From: Enterobacter chuandaensis
GTDB taxonomy: Bacteria > Pseudomonadota > Gammaproteobacteria > Enterobacterales > Enterobacteriaceae
Direction of reading: 5' to 3'
Assembly: GCF_003594915.1 (NCBI RefSeq)
Contig: NZ_QZCS01000001.1
Coordinates: 558,001-622,000, forward strand
DNA length: 64,000 nt
Made by a program: the position numbers and the translations under genes. The notes under the pieces are model-generated. The model saw only the letters and a program-made list of their open reading frames with translations. It had not been told where the DNA came from and made no database searches. Shown piece after piece: positions 1 through 13,691 of this stretch (position 1 is its first letter; every line of letters starts with the position of its first letter).

Positions 1-665
1 GGGATTTCACCTGTGACGACAAGGCAGACGATAAATTCCTGCTGCTGGCGGCGGGCTGTGGCGTAACGCCGATCATGTCGATGCGTCGCTGGCTGGCGAA
101 GAACCGCCCGCAGGCCGACGTGCAGGTTATTTTCAGCGTGCGCTCTCCGGAGGATGTGATTTTTGCCGAGGAGTGGCGAGATTATCCGGTGACGCTGGTA
201 GCGGAGCACAACGCGACCCACGGTTTTGTGCCCGGTCGCCTGAGCCACGAGCTGCTGCAAAGCGTGCCGGATATGGCGAACCGTACCGTGATGACCTGCG
301 GCCCGGCGCCGTACATGGATATCGTGGAGAAAGAAGTGAAAGCGCTTGGTGTGACCCGCTTCTTCAAAGAGCAGTTCTTCACGCCTGTTGCAGAAGCGGC
401 AACCAGCGGGATTCAGTTCACTAAACTGCAGCCCGCACAGACCTTCTTTGGCCGCGTGGGCACCACGCTGCTGGAGGCGCTGGAAAGCAACAAGGTGCCG
501 GTAGTCGCGGCCTGCCGCGCAGGCGTATGCGGCTGCTGTAAAACGAAAGTGGTTTCCGGGAAGTACAGCGTCACCAGCACCATGACGTTGACCAACGCGG
601 AAATTGCCGAGGGTTACGTGCTGGCATGCTCGTGTCACCCGCAGAGTGATTTGGTCCTCGCATAA
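1..665 (+). CDS. hcr: NADH oxidoreductase Hcr, 3' part (5' end outside window)
   Basis: Reductase partner of the hybrid-cluster protein Hcp; it passes electrons from NADH through FAD and a [2Fe-2S] centre. The open frame runs in from the left edge (frame of base 3), so about 220 C-terminal residues are visible of roughly 320 in E. coli. Visible parts are the end of the NAD-binding domain (GCGVTPIMSM, then TCGPAPYM) and a C-terminal plant-type ferredoxin domain with the cluster motif CRAGVCGCC followed about 30 residues later by a fourth cysteine (ACSCHP). Hcp would lie further left. The next backbone gene, poxB, follows as in E. coli but with an extra DoxX gene in between. Confidence 0.93.
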   Translation, partial: DFTCDDKADDKFLLLAAGCGVTPIMSMRRWLAKNRPQADVQVIFSVRSPEDVIFAEEWRDYPVTLVAEHNATHGFVPGRLSHELLQSVPDMANRTVMTCGPAPYMDIVEKEVKALGVTRFFKEQFFTPVAEAATSGIQFTKLQPAQTFFGRVGTTLLEALESNKVPVVAACRAGVCGCCKTKVVSGKYSVTSTMTLTNAEIAEGYVLACSCHPQSDLVLA

Positions 666-680
666 ACGATAAATGTTCGA

Positions 681-749
681 TCGTAGGCCCGGTAAGCGTT
701 AGCGCCACCGGGCTTTTTGTCGGGTGGCACCGCGTTTACCCGACCTACG
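681..749. repeat. REP-like hairpins; terminator of hcr
   Basis: Two hairpins lie just after the hcr stop. The first has arms GCCCGGT (687-693) and ACCGGGC (706-712) and is followed by TTTTT, so it can act as an intrinsic terminator for hcr. The second has CGGGT/ACCCG arms (721-742). The GTAGGCC-type flanks are typical of enterobacterial REP/BIME units. Confidence 0.6.
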
Positions 750-880
750 TTGTGCATGCTGCCTGTACGGCAGTGAACTGGAACAATCTACAATTATCAC
801 GTTGTCAGATAAAGAATCACCCTTAAACCCTTTTTTCACGACTTACCATTCTGCACAATAAAATCAAAGACTTAAAACCA

Positions 881-916
881 CCAATAAAAAAGGGTCCACA
901 GACCCTTTTTTATTGG
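881..916 (-). terminator. Terminator of the DoxX gene (possibly bidirectional)
   Basis: A perfect 16-bp inverted repeat (881-896 and 901-916) with a 4-base CACA loop. A-tracts and T-tracts lie inside the stem, so it has the shape of an intrinsic terminator on both strands. It lies 10 bp after the DoxX stop codon. Confidence 0.85.
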
Positions 917-925
917 TACCTACCT

Positions 926-1360
926 TCACCGCCACGCCGGACCTTTCCCAACCGCAAACCGCCCGGCCCCTAAAAATGCCACAGCCAGCGCGCCAGTAAA
1001 GAAGTACACCAGGCTTTCAATCGCCCATGCGCCGACCTTATCGAGAGCGAATGTTTCCCCCGTCCCCACCATCAGCCACGCCACAACCATCGTAAACGCC
1101 AGCACCAGCGCGGCCGGACGCGTAAAGAGCCCGACTATAATCAGAACCGGAGCCACCACTTCGCCAATCAACACCCCATAAGCGATAAAACCCGGCAATC
1201 CCTTTTCTACCAGCATGCCGCTAATAAATCCCACGCCGCCAAAAAGCTTATGCAACCCGTGAAACAGCATCAGCCCGCCGACGGCAAGTCGTAACAAGAG
1301 TTTGCCAAAATCGTCGCATGATAGCTTTTCATTAACAGCAATTAACAATGACTTAACCAT
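926..1360 (-). CDS. DoxX family membrane protein
   Basis: A 144-residue hydrophobic protein with about four membrane segments. It has the DoxX-family look near the N-terminus (LLLRLAVGGLMLFHGLHKL) and a conserved GEVVAPVLIIVGLFTRPAAL stretch. DoxX proteins are small inner-membrane proteins linked in some bacteria to redox or thiol stress; the function of this one is unknown. It is transcribed divergently from poxB with 152 bp between them. ATG at 1360 is preceded by AGGA. To my knowledge E. coli K-12 has no gene here between hcr and poxB, so it is an addition to the shared backbone. Confidence 0.8.
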   Translation of the reverse strand: MVKSLLIAVNEKLSCDDFGKLLLRLAVGGLMLFHGLHKLFGGVGFISGMLVEKGLPGFIAYGVLIGEVVAPVLIIVGLFTRPAALVLAFTMVVAWLMVGTGETFALDKVGAWAIESLVYFFTGALAVAFLGAGRFAVGKGPAWR

Positions 1361-1512
1361 TTGAAATGATTCCTGTTTTCACCCTAAGCTTCACCAGAGT
1401 ATGCCGAATAATTGCTCAGGAAAACCACCTTTAATTGAGGGGTACTCAACAGGCAATACAGTGACTTTCTTCTAAGCTTGTAAGCGATATCACAAAAAGG
1501 AGACGGACAACC

Positions 1513-3231
1513 ATGAAACAAACCGTGGCTGCATATATTGCGAAAACGCTCGAACAGGCTGGCGTAAAACGTATCTGGGGCGTGACGGGCGATTCCCTGA
1601 ACGGGCTCAGCGACAGCCTGAATAAGATGAAAACCATCGAATGGATGCCAACTCGCCATGAAGAGGTCGCCGCCTTTGCCGCAGGTGCTGAGGCGCAGCT
1701 TACGGGCGAGCTGGCCGTGTGCGCCGGATCCTGTGGACCGGGAAACCTGCATCTGATTAACGGCCTGTTCGACTGTCACCGCAACCACGTGCCGGTGCTG
1801 GCGATTGCTGCCCATATCCCCTCTTCCGAAATCGGCAGCGGCTATTTCCAGGAGACGCATCCGCAGGAGCTGTTCCGTGAATGCAGCCACTACTGTGAGC
1901 TGGTTTCATCCCCGGAGCAGATCCCGCAGGTGCTGGCGATCGCCATGCGCAAGGCCGTACTGAACCGTGGCGTTTCCGTGGTCGTTATCCCGGGAGACGT
2001 GGCGCTCAAGGCCGCGCCGGAAGGGGCCAGCACCCACTGGTATCACGCGCCGCAGCCGGTGGTGACGCCAGCCGAAGAGGAGCTGAAAAAGCTGGCGCAG
2101 CTGCTGCGCTACTCCAGCAACATCGCCCTGATGTGCGGCAGCGGCTGTGCGGGCGCGCATAAAGAGTTACTTGAGTTCGCCGGTAAGCTCAAAGCACCCA
2201 TCGTACATGCCCTGCGCGGCAAAGAGCACGTCGAGTACGACAACCCCTTTGATGTAGGCATGACCGGGCTGATCGGTTTCTCCAGCGGTTTCCACACCAT
2301 GATGAACGCCGACACGCTGGTCCTGCTCGGCACCCAGTTCCCGTACCGCGCGTTCTACCCGACGGATGCCAAAATCATTCAGATTGATATCAACCCGGCC
2401 AGCATCGGCGCGCACAGCAAGGTGGATATGGCGCTGGTGGGCGATATCAAATCCACCCTTGCCGCCCTGCTGCCGCTGCTTGAAGAGAAAACCGACCGCA
2501 CGTTCCTTGATAAGGCGTTGAGCGACTACCGCGACGCGCGCAAGGGGCTGGACGACCTTGCCAAACCAAGCGACAAAGCCATCCACCCGCAGTATCTGGC
2601 GCAACAGATCAGCCATTTTGCGGACGACGACGCTATTTTTACCTGCGACGTCGGCACGCCTACGGTCTGGGCGGCGCGCTATCTGAAGATGAACGGCAAA
2701 CGTCGCCTGCTCGGCTCGTTCAACCACGGCTCGATGGCGAACGCCATGCCGCAGGCGCTGGGGGCAAAAGCCACCGCACCGGAGCGTCAGGTGGTCGCGA
2801 TGTGCGGCGACGGCGGGTTCAGCATGCTGATGGGGGATTTCCTGTCGGTGGTACAGATGAAGCTCCCGCTGAAAATCGTGGTCTTCAACAACAGCGTGCT
2901 GGGCTTCGTGGCGATGGAGATGAAGGCCGGAGGCTACCTCACGGACGGCACCGAGCTGCACGACACCAATTTCGCGCGTATCGCCGAAGCGTGCGGCATC
3001 ACCGGTATTCGCGTGGAAAAAGCCTCCGAGGTGGATGAAGCCCTGCAGCGCGCCTTCTCCATCGACGGTCCGGTACTGGTGGACGTGGTTGTCGCTAAAG
3101 AGGAGCTGGCCATCCCGCCGCAGATCAAGCTGGAACAGGCCAAAGGTTTTAGCCTCTACATGCTGCGCGCCATCATCAGCGGGCGCGGTGACGAAGTGAT
3201 CGAACTGGCAAAAACCAACTGGCTCAGGTAA
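1513..3231 (+). CDS. poxB: Pyruvate dehydrogenase (quinone) PoxB
   Basis: Peripheral membrane flavoenzyme that decarboxylates pyruvate to acetate and CO2 and reduces ubiquinone; in E. coli it is a stationary-phase enzyme. At 572 residues it equals the E. coli length. It shows the three-domain thiamine-diphosphate enzyme layout: N-terminal PYR domain with the catalytic Glu region ([15 protein letters not shown]), a central FAD domain, and a C-terminal PP domain with the ThDP/Mg motif starting MCGDGGFSM and ending in FNN. The last 25 or so residues form the lipid-activated amphipathic tail. ATG 1513 follows an AAGGAG site at 1497-1502. ltaE follows after 38 bp and may be cotranscribed. Confidence 0.97.
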   Translation: MKQTVAAYIAKTLEQAGVKRIWGVTGDSLNGLSDSLNKMKTIEWMPTRHEEVAAFAAGAEAQLTGELAVCAGSCGPGNLHLINGLFDCHRNHVPVLAIAAHIPSSEIGSGYFQETHPQELFRECSHYCELVSSPEQIPQVLAIAMRKAVLNRGVSVVVIPGDVALKAAPEGASTHWYHAPQPVVTPAEEELKKLAQLLRYSSNIALMCGSGCAGAHKELLEFAGKLKAPIVHALRGKEHVEYDNPFDVGMTGLIGFSSGFHTMMNADTLVLLGTQFPYRAFYPTDAKIIQIDINPASIGAHSKVDMALVGDIKSTLAALLPLLEEKTDRTFLDKALSDYRDARKGLDDLAKPSDKAIHPQYLAQQISHFADDDAIFTCDVGTPTVWAARYLKMNGKRRLLGSFNHGSMANAMPQALGAKATAPERQVVAMCGDGGFSMLMGDFLSVVQMKLPLKIVVFNNSVLGFVAMEMKAGGYLTDGTELHDTNFARIAEACGITGIRVEKASEVDEALQRAFSIDGPVLVDVVVAKEELAIPPQIKLEQAKGFSLYMLRAIISGRGDEVIELAKTNWLR

Positions 3232-3269
3232 AACATTTCGCATGACCTCTTAAAATAAAGGGATGTGAA

Positions 3270-4271
3270 ATGATTGATTTGCGTAGTGATACCGTTACCC
3301 GCCCGAGCCGCGCCATGCTCGAAGAGATGATGGCCGCCCCGGTCGGGGACGACGTCTACGGCGATGACCCGACGGTCAACGAACTGCAGCGCTATGCGGC
3401 AGAGCTAAGCGGCAAGGAGGCCGCGCTGTTCCTGCCGACCGGCACGCAGGCGAACCTGGTGGCGCTGCTCAGCCACTGCGAGCGCGGCGAAGAGTATATC
3501 GTTGGCCAGGGCGCGCATAACTACCTGTACGAAGCCGGGGGCGCGGCGGTGCTTGGCAGCATCCAGCCACAGCCGATTGACGCCGCGCAGGACGGCTCCC
3601 TGCCGCTCGACAAAGTCGCGGCAAAAATCAAAGCCGACGATATTCACTTCGCCCGCACCAGGCTGCTCAGCCTCGAAAACACCCACAACGGTAAAGTGCT
3701 GCCGCGCGAATACCTGAAAGCAGCGTGGGAATTCACCCGCGAGCGCAAACTCGGCCTGCACGTTGACGGCGCGCGTATTTTTAACGCCGTGGTGGAGTAC
3801 GGCTGCGAGCTGAAAGAGATTACGCAATATTGCGACTCGTTCACCATTTGCCTCTCAAAAGGCCTGGGTACGCCGGTGGGCTCCCTGCTGGTCGGCAATG
3901 CGGACTACATCAAGCGTGCCAACCGCTGGCGTAAAATGACCGGCGGCGGCATGCGTCAGGCGGGTATTCTGGCGGCTGCCGGGCTGTATGCTCTGAAAAA
4001 CAACGTGGCGCGTCTTAAGGACGATCACGACAACGCCGTCTGGATGGCAACGCAACTGCGCGAGATCGGCGCAGACGTGATGCGTCACGACACCAACATG
4101 CTGTTCGTTCGCGTGGGCGACGAGCACGCCGCTGCGCTGGGTGAATTTATGAAAGCGCGTGGCGTGCTGATCAACGCCTCACCGGTCGTGCGTCTGGTGA
4201 TGCATCTCGATGTGAGCCGCGAACAGCTGGCGGACGTGGTGAAACACTGGCAGGCATTTTTACAGCGCTAA
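3270..4271 (+). CDS. ltaE: Low-specificity L-threonine aldolase
   Basis: PLP enzyme that cleaves L-threonine and L-allo-threonine to glycine and acetaldehyde; cytoplasmic fold-type I aminotransferase relative. At 333 residues it is full length. The N-terminal [12 protein letters not shown] signature and the PLP-binding lysine (Lys197 in [13 protein letters not shown]) are present, with the conserved HVDGARI segment before it. It lies in a rightward run poxB-ltaE-ybjT; ybjT begins 10 bp after its stop, so translation of the two is probably linked. Confidence 0.97.
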   Translation: MIDLRSDTVTRPSRAMLEEMMAAPVGDDVYGDDPTVNELQRYAAELSGKEAALFLPTGTQANLVALLSHCERGEEYIVGQGAHNYLYEAGGAAVLGSIQPQPIDAAQDGSLPLDKVAAKIKADDIHFARTRLLSLENTHNGKVLPREYLKAAWEFTRERKLGLHVDGARIFNAVVEYGCELKEITQYCDSFTICLSKGLGTPVGSLLVGNADYIKRANRWRKMTGGGMRQAGILAAAGLYALKNNVARLKDDHDNAVWMATQLREIGADVMRHDTNMLFVRVGDEHAAALGEFMKARGVLINASPVVRLVMHLDVSREQLADVVKHWQAFLQR

Positions 4272-4281
4272 GGAGCATCAC

Positions 4282-5718
4282 GTGCCGCAACGCATTCTGG
4301 TGCTTGGCGCCAGCGGATATATCGGTCAGCATCTCACCACTGCGTTAAGCCAGCAGGGGAATCAGGTGCGGGCAGCGGCACGCAACACCGAGCGTCTGCA
4401 AAAACTCACTTTGCCTGGCGTGACCTGTCACAACGTCGATCTCAACTGGCCGAAGGCGCTTCCCGCGCTGCTGGAAGGGGTCGACACACTTTACTATCTG
4501 GTGCACAGCATGGGCGAAGGCGGGGATTTTATCGCCCACGAGCGTCAGGTGGCGATGAACGTCCGCGATGCCCTGCTGCAAACCCCGGTCAAGCAGGTGA
4601 TCTTTTTAAGCTCGCTCCAGGCGCCCGAACACGAGCAGTCCGACCATCTGCGCGCCCGCCAGCTGACGGGGGACACGCTTCGCGGGGCGAATATCCCCGT
4701 CACCGAACTGCGCGCCGGGATCATCGTTGGCGCGGGTTCCGCCGCGTTTGAAGTGATGCGCGATATGGTCTACAACCTGCCGGTGCTGACGCCGCCGCGC
4801 TGGGTGCGCTCGCGCACCACGCCGATTGCGCTGGAGAACCTGCTGCATTATCTGGTGGCCCTGCTGGATCACCCGACAGAGCAACACCGTGTGCTGGAGG
4901 CGGCTGGCCCTGAGGTATTGAGCTATCAGGAGCAGTTCGAACATTTCATGCGCGTCAGCGGCCGCCGCCGCTGGCTGATCCCCATCCCCTTCCCCACCCG
5001 CTGGATATCGGTGTGGTTTTTGAATGTGATCACCTCGGTGCCCCCGACGACCGCGAAAGCGCTGATCCAGGGGCTGAAGCACGATCTGCTGGCGGACGAT
5101 CGCGCGCTACGCGCTTTGATCCCTCAGACGTTGATCCGCTTTGACGACGCGGTGCGCAATACGCTGAAAGAAGAAGAGAAGCTGGTGAACTCCAGCGACT
5201 GGGGCTACGACGCGCAGGCCTTTGCCCGCTGGCGCCCCGAATATGGCTATTACCCGAAACAGGCAGGTTGTACGGTAAAAACCTCAGCCAGCCTTGCCGC
5301 GCTGTGGGAGGTCGTGAACCAGATTGGCGGCAAAGAGCGCTATTTCTTCGGCAATATTCTCTGGCAAACGCGCGGGGCATTGGATCTGCTGGTCGGTCAC
5401 CGGCTGGCAAAAGGCCGCCCGGCACGCCCGTATCTTGAGGTGGGCGATGCGGTCGACAGCTGGAAGGTGATCATCGTCGAGCCAGAAAAACAGCTGGCGC
5501 TGCTGTTCGGCATGAAAGCCCCGGGGTTAGGTCGGCTTTGCTTTACGCTGAAAGACAACGGCGACCACCGGGAACTGGACGTTCGCGCCTGGTGGCATCC
5601 GCACGGAATGCCCGGTCTGTTCTACTGGCTTTTCATGATCCCCGCCCATCTGTTTATCTTCAGGGGAATGGCAAAACGCATTGCGCAACTGGCAGAACAA
5701 AAGACGAAAATAAGTTAA
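4282..5718 (+). CDS. ybjT: NAD(P)-binding SDR-like protein with DUF2867, YbjT
   Basis: A 478-residue protein with an N-terminal Rossmann fold ([12 protein letters not shown], atypical SDR) and a C-terminal DUF2867 domain with a hydrophobic stretch near the end ([16 protein letters not shown]), so it may associate with the membrane. Function is unproven. The start is GTG 4282, chosen because AAGGAG lies 6 bp upstream and the Rossmann motif begins at once. It sits in the poxB-ltaE-ybjT-ybjS run as in E. coli. Confidence 0.93.
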   Translation: MPQRILVLGASGYIGQHLTTALSQQGNQVRAAARNTERLQKLTLPGVTCHNVDLNWPKALPALLEGVDTLYYLVHSMGEGGDFIAHERQVAMNVRDALLQTPVKQVIFLSSLQAPEHEQSDHLRARQLTGDTLRGANIPVTELRAGIIVGAGSAAFEVMRDMVYNLPVLTPPRWVRSRTTPIALENLLHYLVALLDHPTEQHRVLEAAGPEVLSYQEQFEHFMRVSGRRRWLIPIPFPTRWISVWFLNVITSVPPTTAKALIQGLKHDLLADDRALRALIPQTLIRFDDAVRNTLKEEEKLVNSSDWGYDAQAFARWRPEYGYYPKQAGCTVKTSASLAALWEVVNQIGGKERYFFGNILWQTRGALDLLVGHRLAKGRPARPYLEVGDAVDSWKVIIVEPEKQLALLFGMKAPGLGRLCFTLKDNGDHRELDVRAWWHPHGMPGLFYWLFMIPAHLFIFRGMAKRIAQLAEQKTKIS

Positions 5719-5809
5719 TAAAACTCTCTTTCTTTCACCTTTCCCATTGCAACACATCGTAATTCACGAAAGAATGCGCACGAAATTCTTTTCAACACAG
5801 TGGATTGAT

Positions 5810-6823
5810 ATGAAGGTACTGGTTACCGGGGCGACCAGTGGCTTAGGCCGAAATGCGGTCGAATTTCTGCGCAACAAGGGCATCAGCGTCAGGGCCACCG
5901 GTCGCAACGAAGCGATGGGTAAACTGCTGCAAAAAATGGGCGCGGAGTTTGTCCATGCCGACCTGACGGAGCTGGTCTCCTCGCAGGCCAAAGTGATGCT
6001 CGCCGGTATCGATACGCTGTGGCACTGCTCCAGCTTTACCTCCCCGTGGGGAACGCAGGAAGCCTTCGATCTCGCCAACGTGCGCGCCACGCGTCGTCTG
6101 GGCGAATGGGCCGTCGCCTGGGGCGTGCGTAACTTTATTCATATCTCCTCTCCGTCGCTCTATTTTGACTATCATCACCATCGCGATGTGCAGGAAGATT
6201 TTCGCCCTGCTCGCTTTGCCTGTGAGTTTGCCCGCAGCAAGGCGGCCAGCGAAGAGGTGATCGACCTGCTGGCACAGTCGAACCCGCATACCCGCTTTAC
6301 CGTCATGCGCCCGCAGAGCCTGTTCGGGCCGCACGACAAAGTGTTTATTCCCCGTCTGGCGCAGATGATGCACCACTACGGTAGCGTGCTGCTGCCGCGC
6401 GGCGGCGATGCGCTGGTGGACATGACCTATTACGAAAACGCCGTCCACGCCATGTGGCTGGCAAGCCAGCCGGACTGCGATAAGCTCACTTCCGGTCGCG
6501 CCTACAACATCACTAACGGCGAACCGTGCACGCTGCGCAGCATTGTGCAGCGGCTGATTGATGAACTGCAGATTAACTGCCGTATCCGTTCCGTGCCCTA
6601 CCCGATGCTGGATATGATTGCCCGCAGCATGGAGCGTTTTGGCAGTAAATCGGCCAAAGAGCCCGCGCTGACGCACTACGGCGTGTCGAAGCTTAACTTT
6701 GATTTTACGCTGGATATTTCGCGCGCTGAGACTGAACTGGGATATAAGCCAATTGTGACGCTGGATGAAGGCATTGTGCGCACGGCGGCATGGTTACGGG
6801 ATCACGGGAAGCTTCATCGCTAG
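5810..6823 (+). CDS. ybjS: NAD-dependent epimerase/dehydratase family protein YbjS
   Basis: Extended SDR of 337 residues, the E. coli YbjS length. It begins [13 protein letters not shown] (NAD-binding glycine motif) and has a YxxxK-like active-site region after the SSPSLYF segment. Its substrate is unknown. I chose ATG 5810 over a TTG 63 bp upstream because it gives the family length and the Rossmann strand starts directly. It is the last backbone gene before the secretion/chitinase block, and a convergent terminator follows. Confidence 0.93.
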   Translation: MKVLVTGATSGLGRNAVEFLRNKGISVRATGRNEAMGKLLQKMGAEFVHADLTELVSSQAKVMLAGIDTLWHCSSFTSPWGTQEAFDLANVRATRRLGEWAVAWGVRNFIHISSPSLYFDYHHHRDVQEDFRPARFACEFARSKAASEEVIDLLAQSNPHTRFTVMRPQSLFGPHDKVFIPRLAQMMHHYGSVLLPRGGDALVDMTYYENAVHAMWLASQPDCDKLTSGRAYNITNGEPCTLRSIVQRLIDELQINCRIRSVPYPMLDMIARSMERFGSKSAKEPALTHYGVSKLNFDFTLDISRAETELGYKPIVTLDEGIVRTAAWLRDHGKLHR

Positions 6824-6853
6824 CGTTTCTGCCTGGTGGTGCCACCGTACCGT

Positions 6854-6890
6854 CCCCTCACCCCTCCGGGGAGAGGGTTAGGATGAGGGG
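6854..6890. repeat. REP-like hairpin, CCCTCACCC family
   Basis: Arms CCCCTCA (6854-6860) and TGAGGGG (6884-6890) enclose a GC-rich loop containing GGGGAGAGGGTTAGG. The same CCCTCACCC...CCCTCTCCC theme recurs at 55982-56015 and 59613-59645, always just after a gene end. Confidence 0.6.
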
Positions 6891-6905
6891 AAAGTACAAA
6901 TACGA

Positions 6906-6931
6906 AAACGGCAACCTTTCGGTTGCCGTTT
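6906..6931. terminator. Convergent terminator between ybjS and the GH19 chitinase gene
   Basis: Perfect 11-bp stem (6906-6916 with 6921-6931) and a 4-base TTTC loop, with A-tract and T-tract ends. It lies between two genes that point at each other and can serve both. Confidence 0.85.
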
Positions 6932-6935
6932 GCTT

Positions 6936-8756
6936 TTACAGAGCCGTCCAGGCATCAGCCCATGCCAGACCTGCGCCTGGTTCATAGTATGCCGGGGCGT
7001 TGTTACACCAGCCGCTGTACGGGAACGGTTTGCACTGGAACAGTTTACCGTGGTTGTTCACGATATCACCTGCGTTGTACTTGCTGTTCGCGCTCCACGC
7101 CTGGTAAGCACCGTCATCCTGAGAAGGCGTTGATGCTTTCGCTTTCACGTTCAGCAGGTAGGAGGTGGTGCTGCTCAGTTCGCCATCGCTGACGGTCAGG
7201 CTTACTTCAATCTGCTGTGCCGTAGCGGATTCTGGCGCCTTGAAGGTCACAACCGCTTTATCCTGACCGGTCACGGTCTGGCCATCCTGAGAACGCCAGG
7301 TGTAGGTCAGCTTGTTACCATCCGCATCGGTAGAACCTTCCGCGCTCAGAGAAACCTGCGCACCCGCTTCAACGGCGCCGATTGGGCCCGCAATGTGGGC
7401 AACCGGAGCATGGTTCACCGCGACAGGTTCTGCCGGGGTTTCATCCGGTGTCGGCGCTGGAGCTGGTGCCGGGGTTTCATCTTCAGCCGGGGTTGGCGTT
7501 ACCGGCGTTTCGTCCGGGGTTACGGAAGAACCATCGTCGTTAACAATATTCACGTTAAAGAACTTCTGCACGCACTTGCTGTAGTCACCCTCTTTAAAGG
7601 CGCTGAACGGCGTCTGGTAACCCACCAGCTGGCAGGAGTAGGTCTGGCCGGTTGGGGTATCCGCGCTCCATCCCCAGTCCTGTTCCCAGTAAATCTTCAG
7701 GGCACCGGCACCACCTTCGTCGAACTGCTTCATGTTGGCGCAGCCCAGCACTTCATTCGCCGGAACAGGCACTTTCAGGTAGTTCGCAAACTCTTTGTAG
7801 TACTTGATACGGTTCTGAGACTGAGCAATTTCAGTCGGGCCACCACACTCAACGCCGCCGTTGATGATCTGGGTAGTCACGCCGAAGCCTGGGACCAGAC
7901 CGTTGGCTTTATCGTGATCGTTCGGCTGCCACGTGCCGTCGATAACCTGCAGCATGCTTGGTTTTGGCGGCTGCGGGTAGGCGAAGAAGAAGATCGCACT
8001 CGCCAGGTTCAGCCAGGTGTCCGCCACCAGCTCAGGTTTGTCGAGCAGGGTACGCACGTCGCCGTACATCGCTTCAGAGAAAGGACCGTAGTTGTAGTTA
8101 TAAGACAACTGCTTCGCACCGCGACCGAAGTAGCTCAGGAAGTCGCCGTCTTTATCTTTACCGCACGGCCAGGTCTGACCCTGCCAGACGTCCGGGTTAC
8201 ATTCGCCGTTATAACCGCCCTTCTGGCCTTCGCTCCAGCCCATTTCACGCACGTGAACCAGGGCCTGACGCCATTCGGCTTCCGGACGCCAGCTTTCGTG
8301 ACCGCCGGTTTCCTGAGCAAAGTGGGCAAACATGGTTGCCAGCTCTTTGCGGCAGATCGCGTCACTGTCACGACCGTCGTTATAGGTCTTACACAGCGCC
8401 GGGAATTTACCCACCGCTTTCAGGAAGTTGCTGTAGGTGTATGCCTGGGCACGCAGCGGGAAGAGATATTCCCAGTCGCTGGCTTTCACAATCCCTTCAA
8501 CGCGCTTAACGTTGTCCGGGTTCGCCGCGCGGCCTGGCTCAATCATTTCCACCTGAGCATTGTCCAGCGTCTGGATGGTCTCTTTCACGGAGGCCATCAG
8601 CGGGAAGCTGGTCAGCTCTTTCTCTTTCTTCGCCAGATCGCTGGCTTTCATGGTGTATGGTTCACTGGTGGTCGCTTGCAGCGAGGCAGCCTGCGCCATA
8701 AACGGGGCTACGCATGCGCCGGCAACGAGTACACTCAGTAACGTCCTTTTATTCAT
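6936..8756 (-). CDS. Secreted glycoside hydrolase family 19 chitinase
   Basis: A 606-residue exported chitinase. Residues 1-23 form a Sec signal peptide ending AQA. The GH19 catalytic domain (about 85-390) contains the catalytic Glu149 in [13 protein letters not shown] and the family signature [21 protein letters not shown] Pro/Thr/Glu-rich linker (about 415-445) leads to a PKD-type domain (about 448-540), and a C-terminal CBM5/12-type chitin-binding domain has exposed tryptophans ([14 protein letters not shown]). It probably cleaves crystalline chitin after export by the neighbouring type II system; the export route is inferred from context. GH19 cleaves with inversion, complementing the retaining GH18 enzyme nearby. 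Confidence 0.92.
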   Translation of the reverse strand: MNKRTLLSVLVAGACVAPFMAQAASLQATTSEPYTMKASDLAKKEKELTSFPLMASVKETIQTLDNAQVEMIEPGRAANPDNVKRVEGIVKASDWEYLFPLRAQAYTYSNFLKAVGKFPALCKTYNDGRDSDAICRKELATMFAHFAQETGGHESWRPEAEWRQALVHVREMGWSEGQKGGYNGECNPDVWQGQTWPCGKDKDGDFLSYFGRGAKQLSYNYNYGPFSEAMYGDVRTLLDKPELVADTWLNLASAIFFFAYPQPPKPSMLQVIDGTWQPNDHDKANGLVPGFGVTTQIINGGVECGGPTEIAQSQNRIKYYKEFANYLKVPVPANEVLGCANMKQFDEGGAGALKIYWEQDWGWSADTPTGQTYSCQLVGYQTPFSAFKEGDYSKCVQKFFNVNIVNDDGSSVTPDETPVTPTPAEDETPAPAPAPTPDETPAEPVAVNHAPVAHIAGPIGAVEAGAQVSLSAEGSTDADGNKLTYTWRSQDGQTVTGQDKAVVTFKAPESATAQQIEVSLTVSDGELSSTTSYLLNVKAKASTPSQDDGAYQAWSANSKYNAGDIVNNHGKLFQCKPFPYSGWCNNAPAYYEPGAGLAWADAWTAL

Positions 8757-8893
8757 TTCAGTATTCCTGTTAATTGAAGTTAAAATTAAAGTTAAATCCC
8801 GGCTTATGTATTAATCCATTAATAAATAAACCACAGACAGCTGTTTTCACTTTTCGAAGAACACCCTCGGGAATTCTTCAAAAATAAAAAACC

Positions 8894-9334
8894 TTAATAT
8901 TGCGCCGCTAATTTTAACTGCTGATATTTCGCCCAGACTTTATGGGCATATTTCATCCGCTGCGGATAATTCTCTTTTTTCAACCCGGCGTTATAAGCAC
9001 CTACCGCTTCCCAGTTATAGCCATACACCTTAATCATTCCGGAGAGGATGGAGGCGCCGACCATGATGGACGTACAGGGCTCGGTCATCAGCCGATATTC
9101 GTTAATTCCTCTGCTTTCCAGCTCTGTAAAATGGGAGCTGTTAATTTGCATCAACCCGACATCACGCGTGCCGTCATGATTTTGCCCAACCGCATACGGA
9201 TTCATACCGGATTCAACATTGGCTATGGCATACAATAAATAGGGATCGACATGATAATAATGCGCGGCTCTGTCCCAACAATTTGCCAGCGCGCTTTGGC
9301 TTATTATCAATAAAAACAACATTAACTTTTTCAT
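8894..9334 (-). CDS. Small exported lytic transglycosylase (SLT domain)
   Basis: A 146-residue protein with a signal peptide (cleavage near SALA-N) followed by a single SLT/lysozyme-like domain. The catalytic Glu41 lies in IANVESGMNPYAVG, with GLMQINSSHF and VGAYNAGL motifs further on. Proteins of this IagB/PilT-like type open peptidoglycan to let secretion machines or pili through the wall. It sits between the two chitinase genes and on the same strand. It could locally open the wall for the secretin or assist chitinase release; this role is inferred. A stand-alone autolysin is the alternative. Confidence 0.85.
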   Translation of the reverse strand: MKKLMLFLLIISQSALANCWDRAAHYYHVDPYLLYAIANVESGMNPYAVGQNHDGTRDVGLMQINSSHFTELESRGINEYRLMTEPCTSIMVGASILSGMIKVYGYNWEAVGAYNAGLKKENYPQRMKYAHKVWAKYQQLKLAAQY

Positions 9335-9442
9335 TATTACCTGCTGTAAGCGTCAGTGATTTCTCCTTAACAACATCCTGTAAAATGAATTTTGAATCAC
9401 TCACCACCCCCGGTGGGGATGGTGGGTGATTATCGGGCTAGA

Positions 9443-12411
<2,969 letters not shown>

Positions 12412-13209
12412 TTAAAATATGAAGGCAAACTGCTGTCCAATAAACACCACTATTCCAGCAAATGAGAGATAGGGTCCGAAAGAAATAGTGAGGTTATTTT
12501 TATTTAAATTATTTAACGCGAAATAGCCTGCGATACCGCTCAACGCTGCGGCGAGCTCAATTGAAGGCAGCGCCTGCCAGCCGCACCAGGCGCCTAAGGC
12601 CGCCAGCAGTTTAAAATCGCCATATCCCAACCCTTCCCGCCCGGTCAGAAGGCGAAAGGCCCAGTAGAGCAGCCAGAGCGAGAGATAGCCCGCTACCGCA
12701 CCGAACAGCGCATCGCTCAGCGGCAGCCGGTGATCAACCGCATGCAGCAGTAATCCCGCCCATAACAGCGGCTGAGTCAGGCAGTCCGGCAGGAGCTGGT
12801 GCCGCCAGTCGATCATCGTCAGGGGCAGCAAAAAGGCGGCCAGCAACCACACGGCAAAGAGGGACTGAATGTCCGGCATCCACCAGGCGGTGATACCGCA
12901 AAACAGTGCGGAAAAAAGTTCGATTAAAAATATCCGCAAGGGGATTGCCGTTCTGCACTGGCGGCAACGGCCACGCAATAAAAGCCAGCTGACCAGCGGA
13001 ATATTCTCCCAGGCGGACAGCGTGTGCTGGCACACCGGGCAGTGTGAGGCCGGGAAAAGCAGATTACCGCTCCCATCCTCCTCCATCACCATTCCCGGCA
13101 CGCGTTCGGCGACCACCCCAAGAAAGCTCCCGACAATACCGCCGAAGATCGCACTCATTACCGGGAACCCTATCGGGTAAACGTCCCGCATCAGCGCGAA
13201 GGCACTCAT
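12412..13209 (-). CDS. gspO: Prepilin peptidase / N-methyltransferase GspO
   Basis: Inner-membrane aspartyl protease that cleaves and N-methylates the pseudopilins GspG-K. It has 265 residues and about eight membrane segments. The N-terminal cytoplasmic domain has two CxxC pairs (Cys57/60 and Cys82/85), and the two catalytic aspartates are in MIDWRHQLLPD (Asp134) and GYGDFK (Asp198). It is the last gene of the leftward gspC-O run and overlaps gspM by 4 bp. The order ...LM-O without gspN matches E. coli gsp. Confidence 0.95.
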   Translation of the reverse strand: MSAFALMRDVYPIGFPVMSAIFGGIVGSFLGVVAERVPGMVMEEDGSGNLLFPASHCPVCQHTLSAWENIPLVSWLLLRGRCRQCRTAIPLRIFLIELFSALFCGITAWWMPDIQSLFAVWLLAAFLLPLTMIDWRHQLLPDCLTQPLLWAGLLLHAVDHRLPLSDALFGAVAGYLSLWLLYWAFRLLTGREGLGYGDFKLLAALGAWCGWQALPSIELAAALSGIAGYFALNNLNKNNLTISFGPYLSFAGIVVFIGQQFAFIF

Positions 13210-13691
13210 GCCGTTTTGCTCCAGGTGAGCTGGACTTCCGCTTTCACATCACTGAGGTGATCGACCGGCGTGAGGTTCATTTTCTGCAGCCGAACGCCGG
13301 AAGTCTGGTTAATTTCGCGCAGCCAGTTCTTTAATTCATAGACGTTAACGCGGTTGACCACGAACGATAAGGTTTGCCCATCCTGACGAACATCCGTCAG
13401 AGGCAGATGAATTTCCTGCGCGCTGTTCTCTACCACCGTGCGTGGATTATCCGTTTTGACAATCTGAACCTGGAGGTGATTTTTATCTATTTCGCTACGC
13501 ATCCAGTTTAGCGTCTCTTTTTGTCTGGTCAGCGTGGCTTTACTATTTTGAATCATATTATCCAGCGGGATCATGCCCGCGTAATAAACGACCGTCCCCA
13601 ATAGTGCGACGGCACATATTTTCAGAATAACTTTTTCCCTGGCGCTGTAATTCTGATAACGAGACTTAAGCTGCGTGATTCGCTCTTTCAT
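13206..13691 (-). CDS. gspM: Type II secretion inner-membrane protein GspM
   Basis: Bitopic inner-membrane platform protein of 161 residues. It has a short cytoplasmic N-terminus, one membrane segment (about 24-42) and a periplasmic ferredoxin-like domain. It partners GspL in linking the GspE ATPase to the pseudopilus. It overlaps gspL and gspO by 4 bp each. Confidence 0.9.
   Translation of the reverse strand: MKERITQLKSRYQNYSAREKVILKICAVALLGTVVYYAGMIPLDNMIQNSKATLTRQKETLNWMRSEIDKNHLQVQIVKTDNPRTVVENSAQEIHLPLTDVRQDGQTLSFVVNRVNVYELKNWLREINQTSGVRLQKMNLTPVDHLSDVKAEVQLTWSKTA

Noticed and set aside
1384-1890. 168-codon frame antisense to the start of poxB
   Set aside because: Shadow of the conserved poxB coding frame; no family resemblance.
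5747-5809. TTG start extending YbjS by 21 residues
   Set aside because: The ATG at 5810 gives the family length and begins directly with the Rossmann strand.
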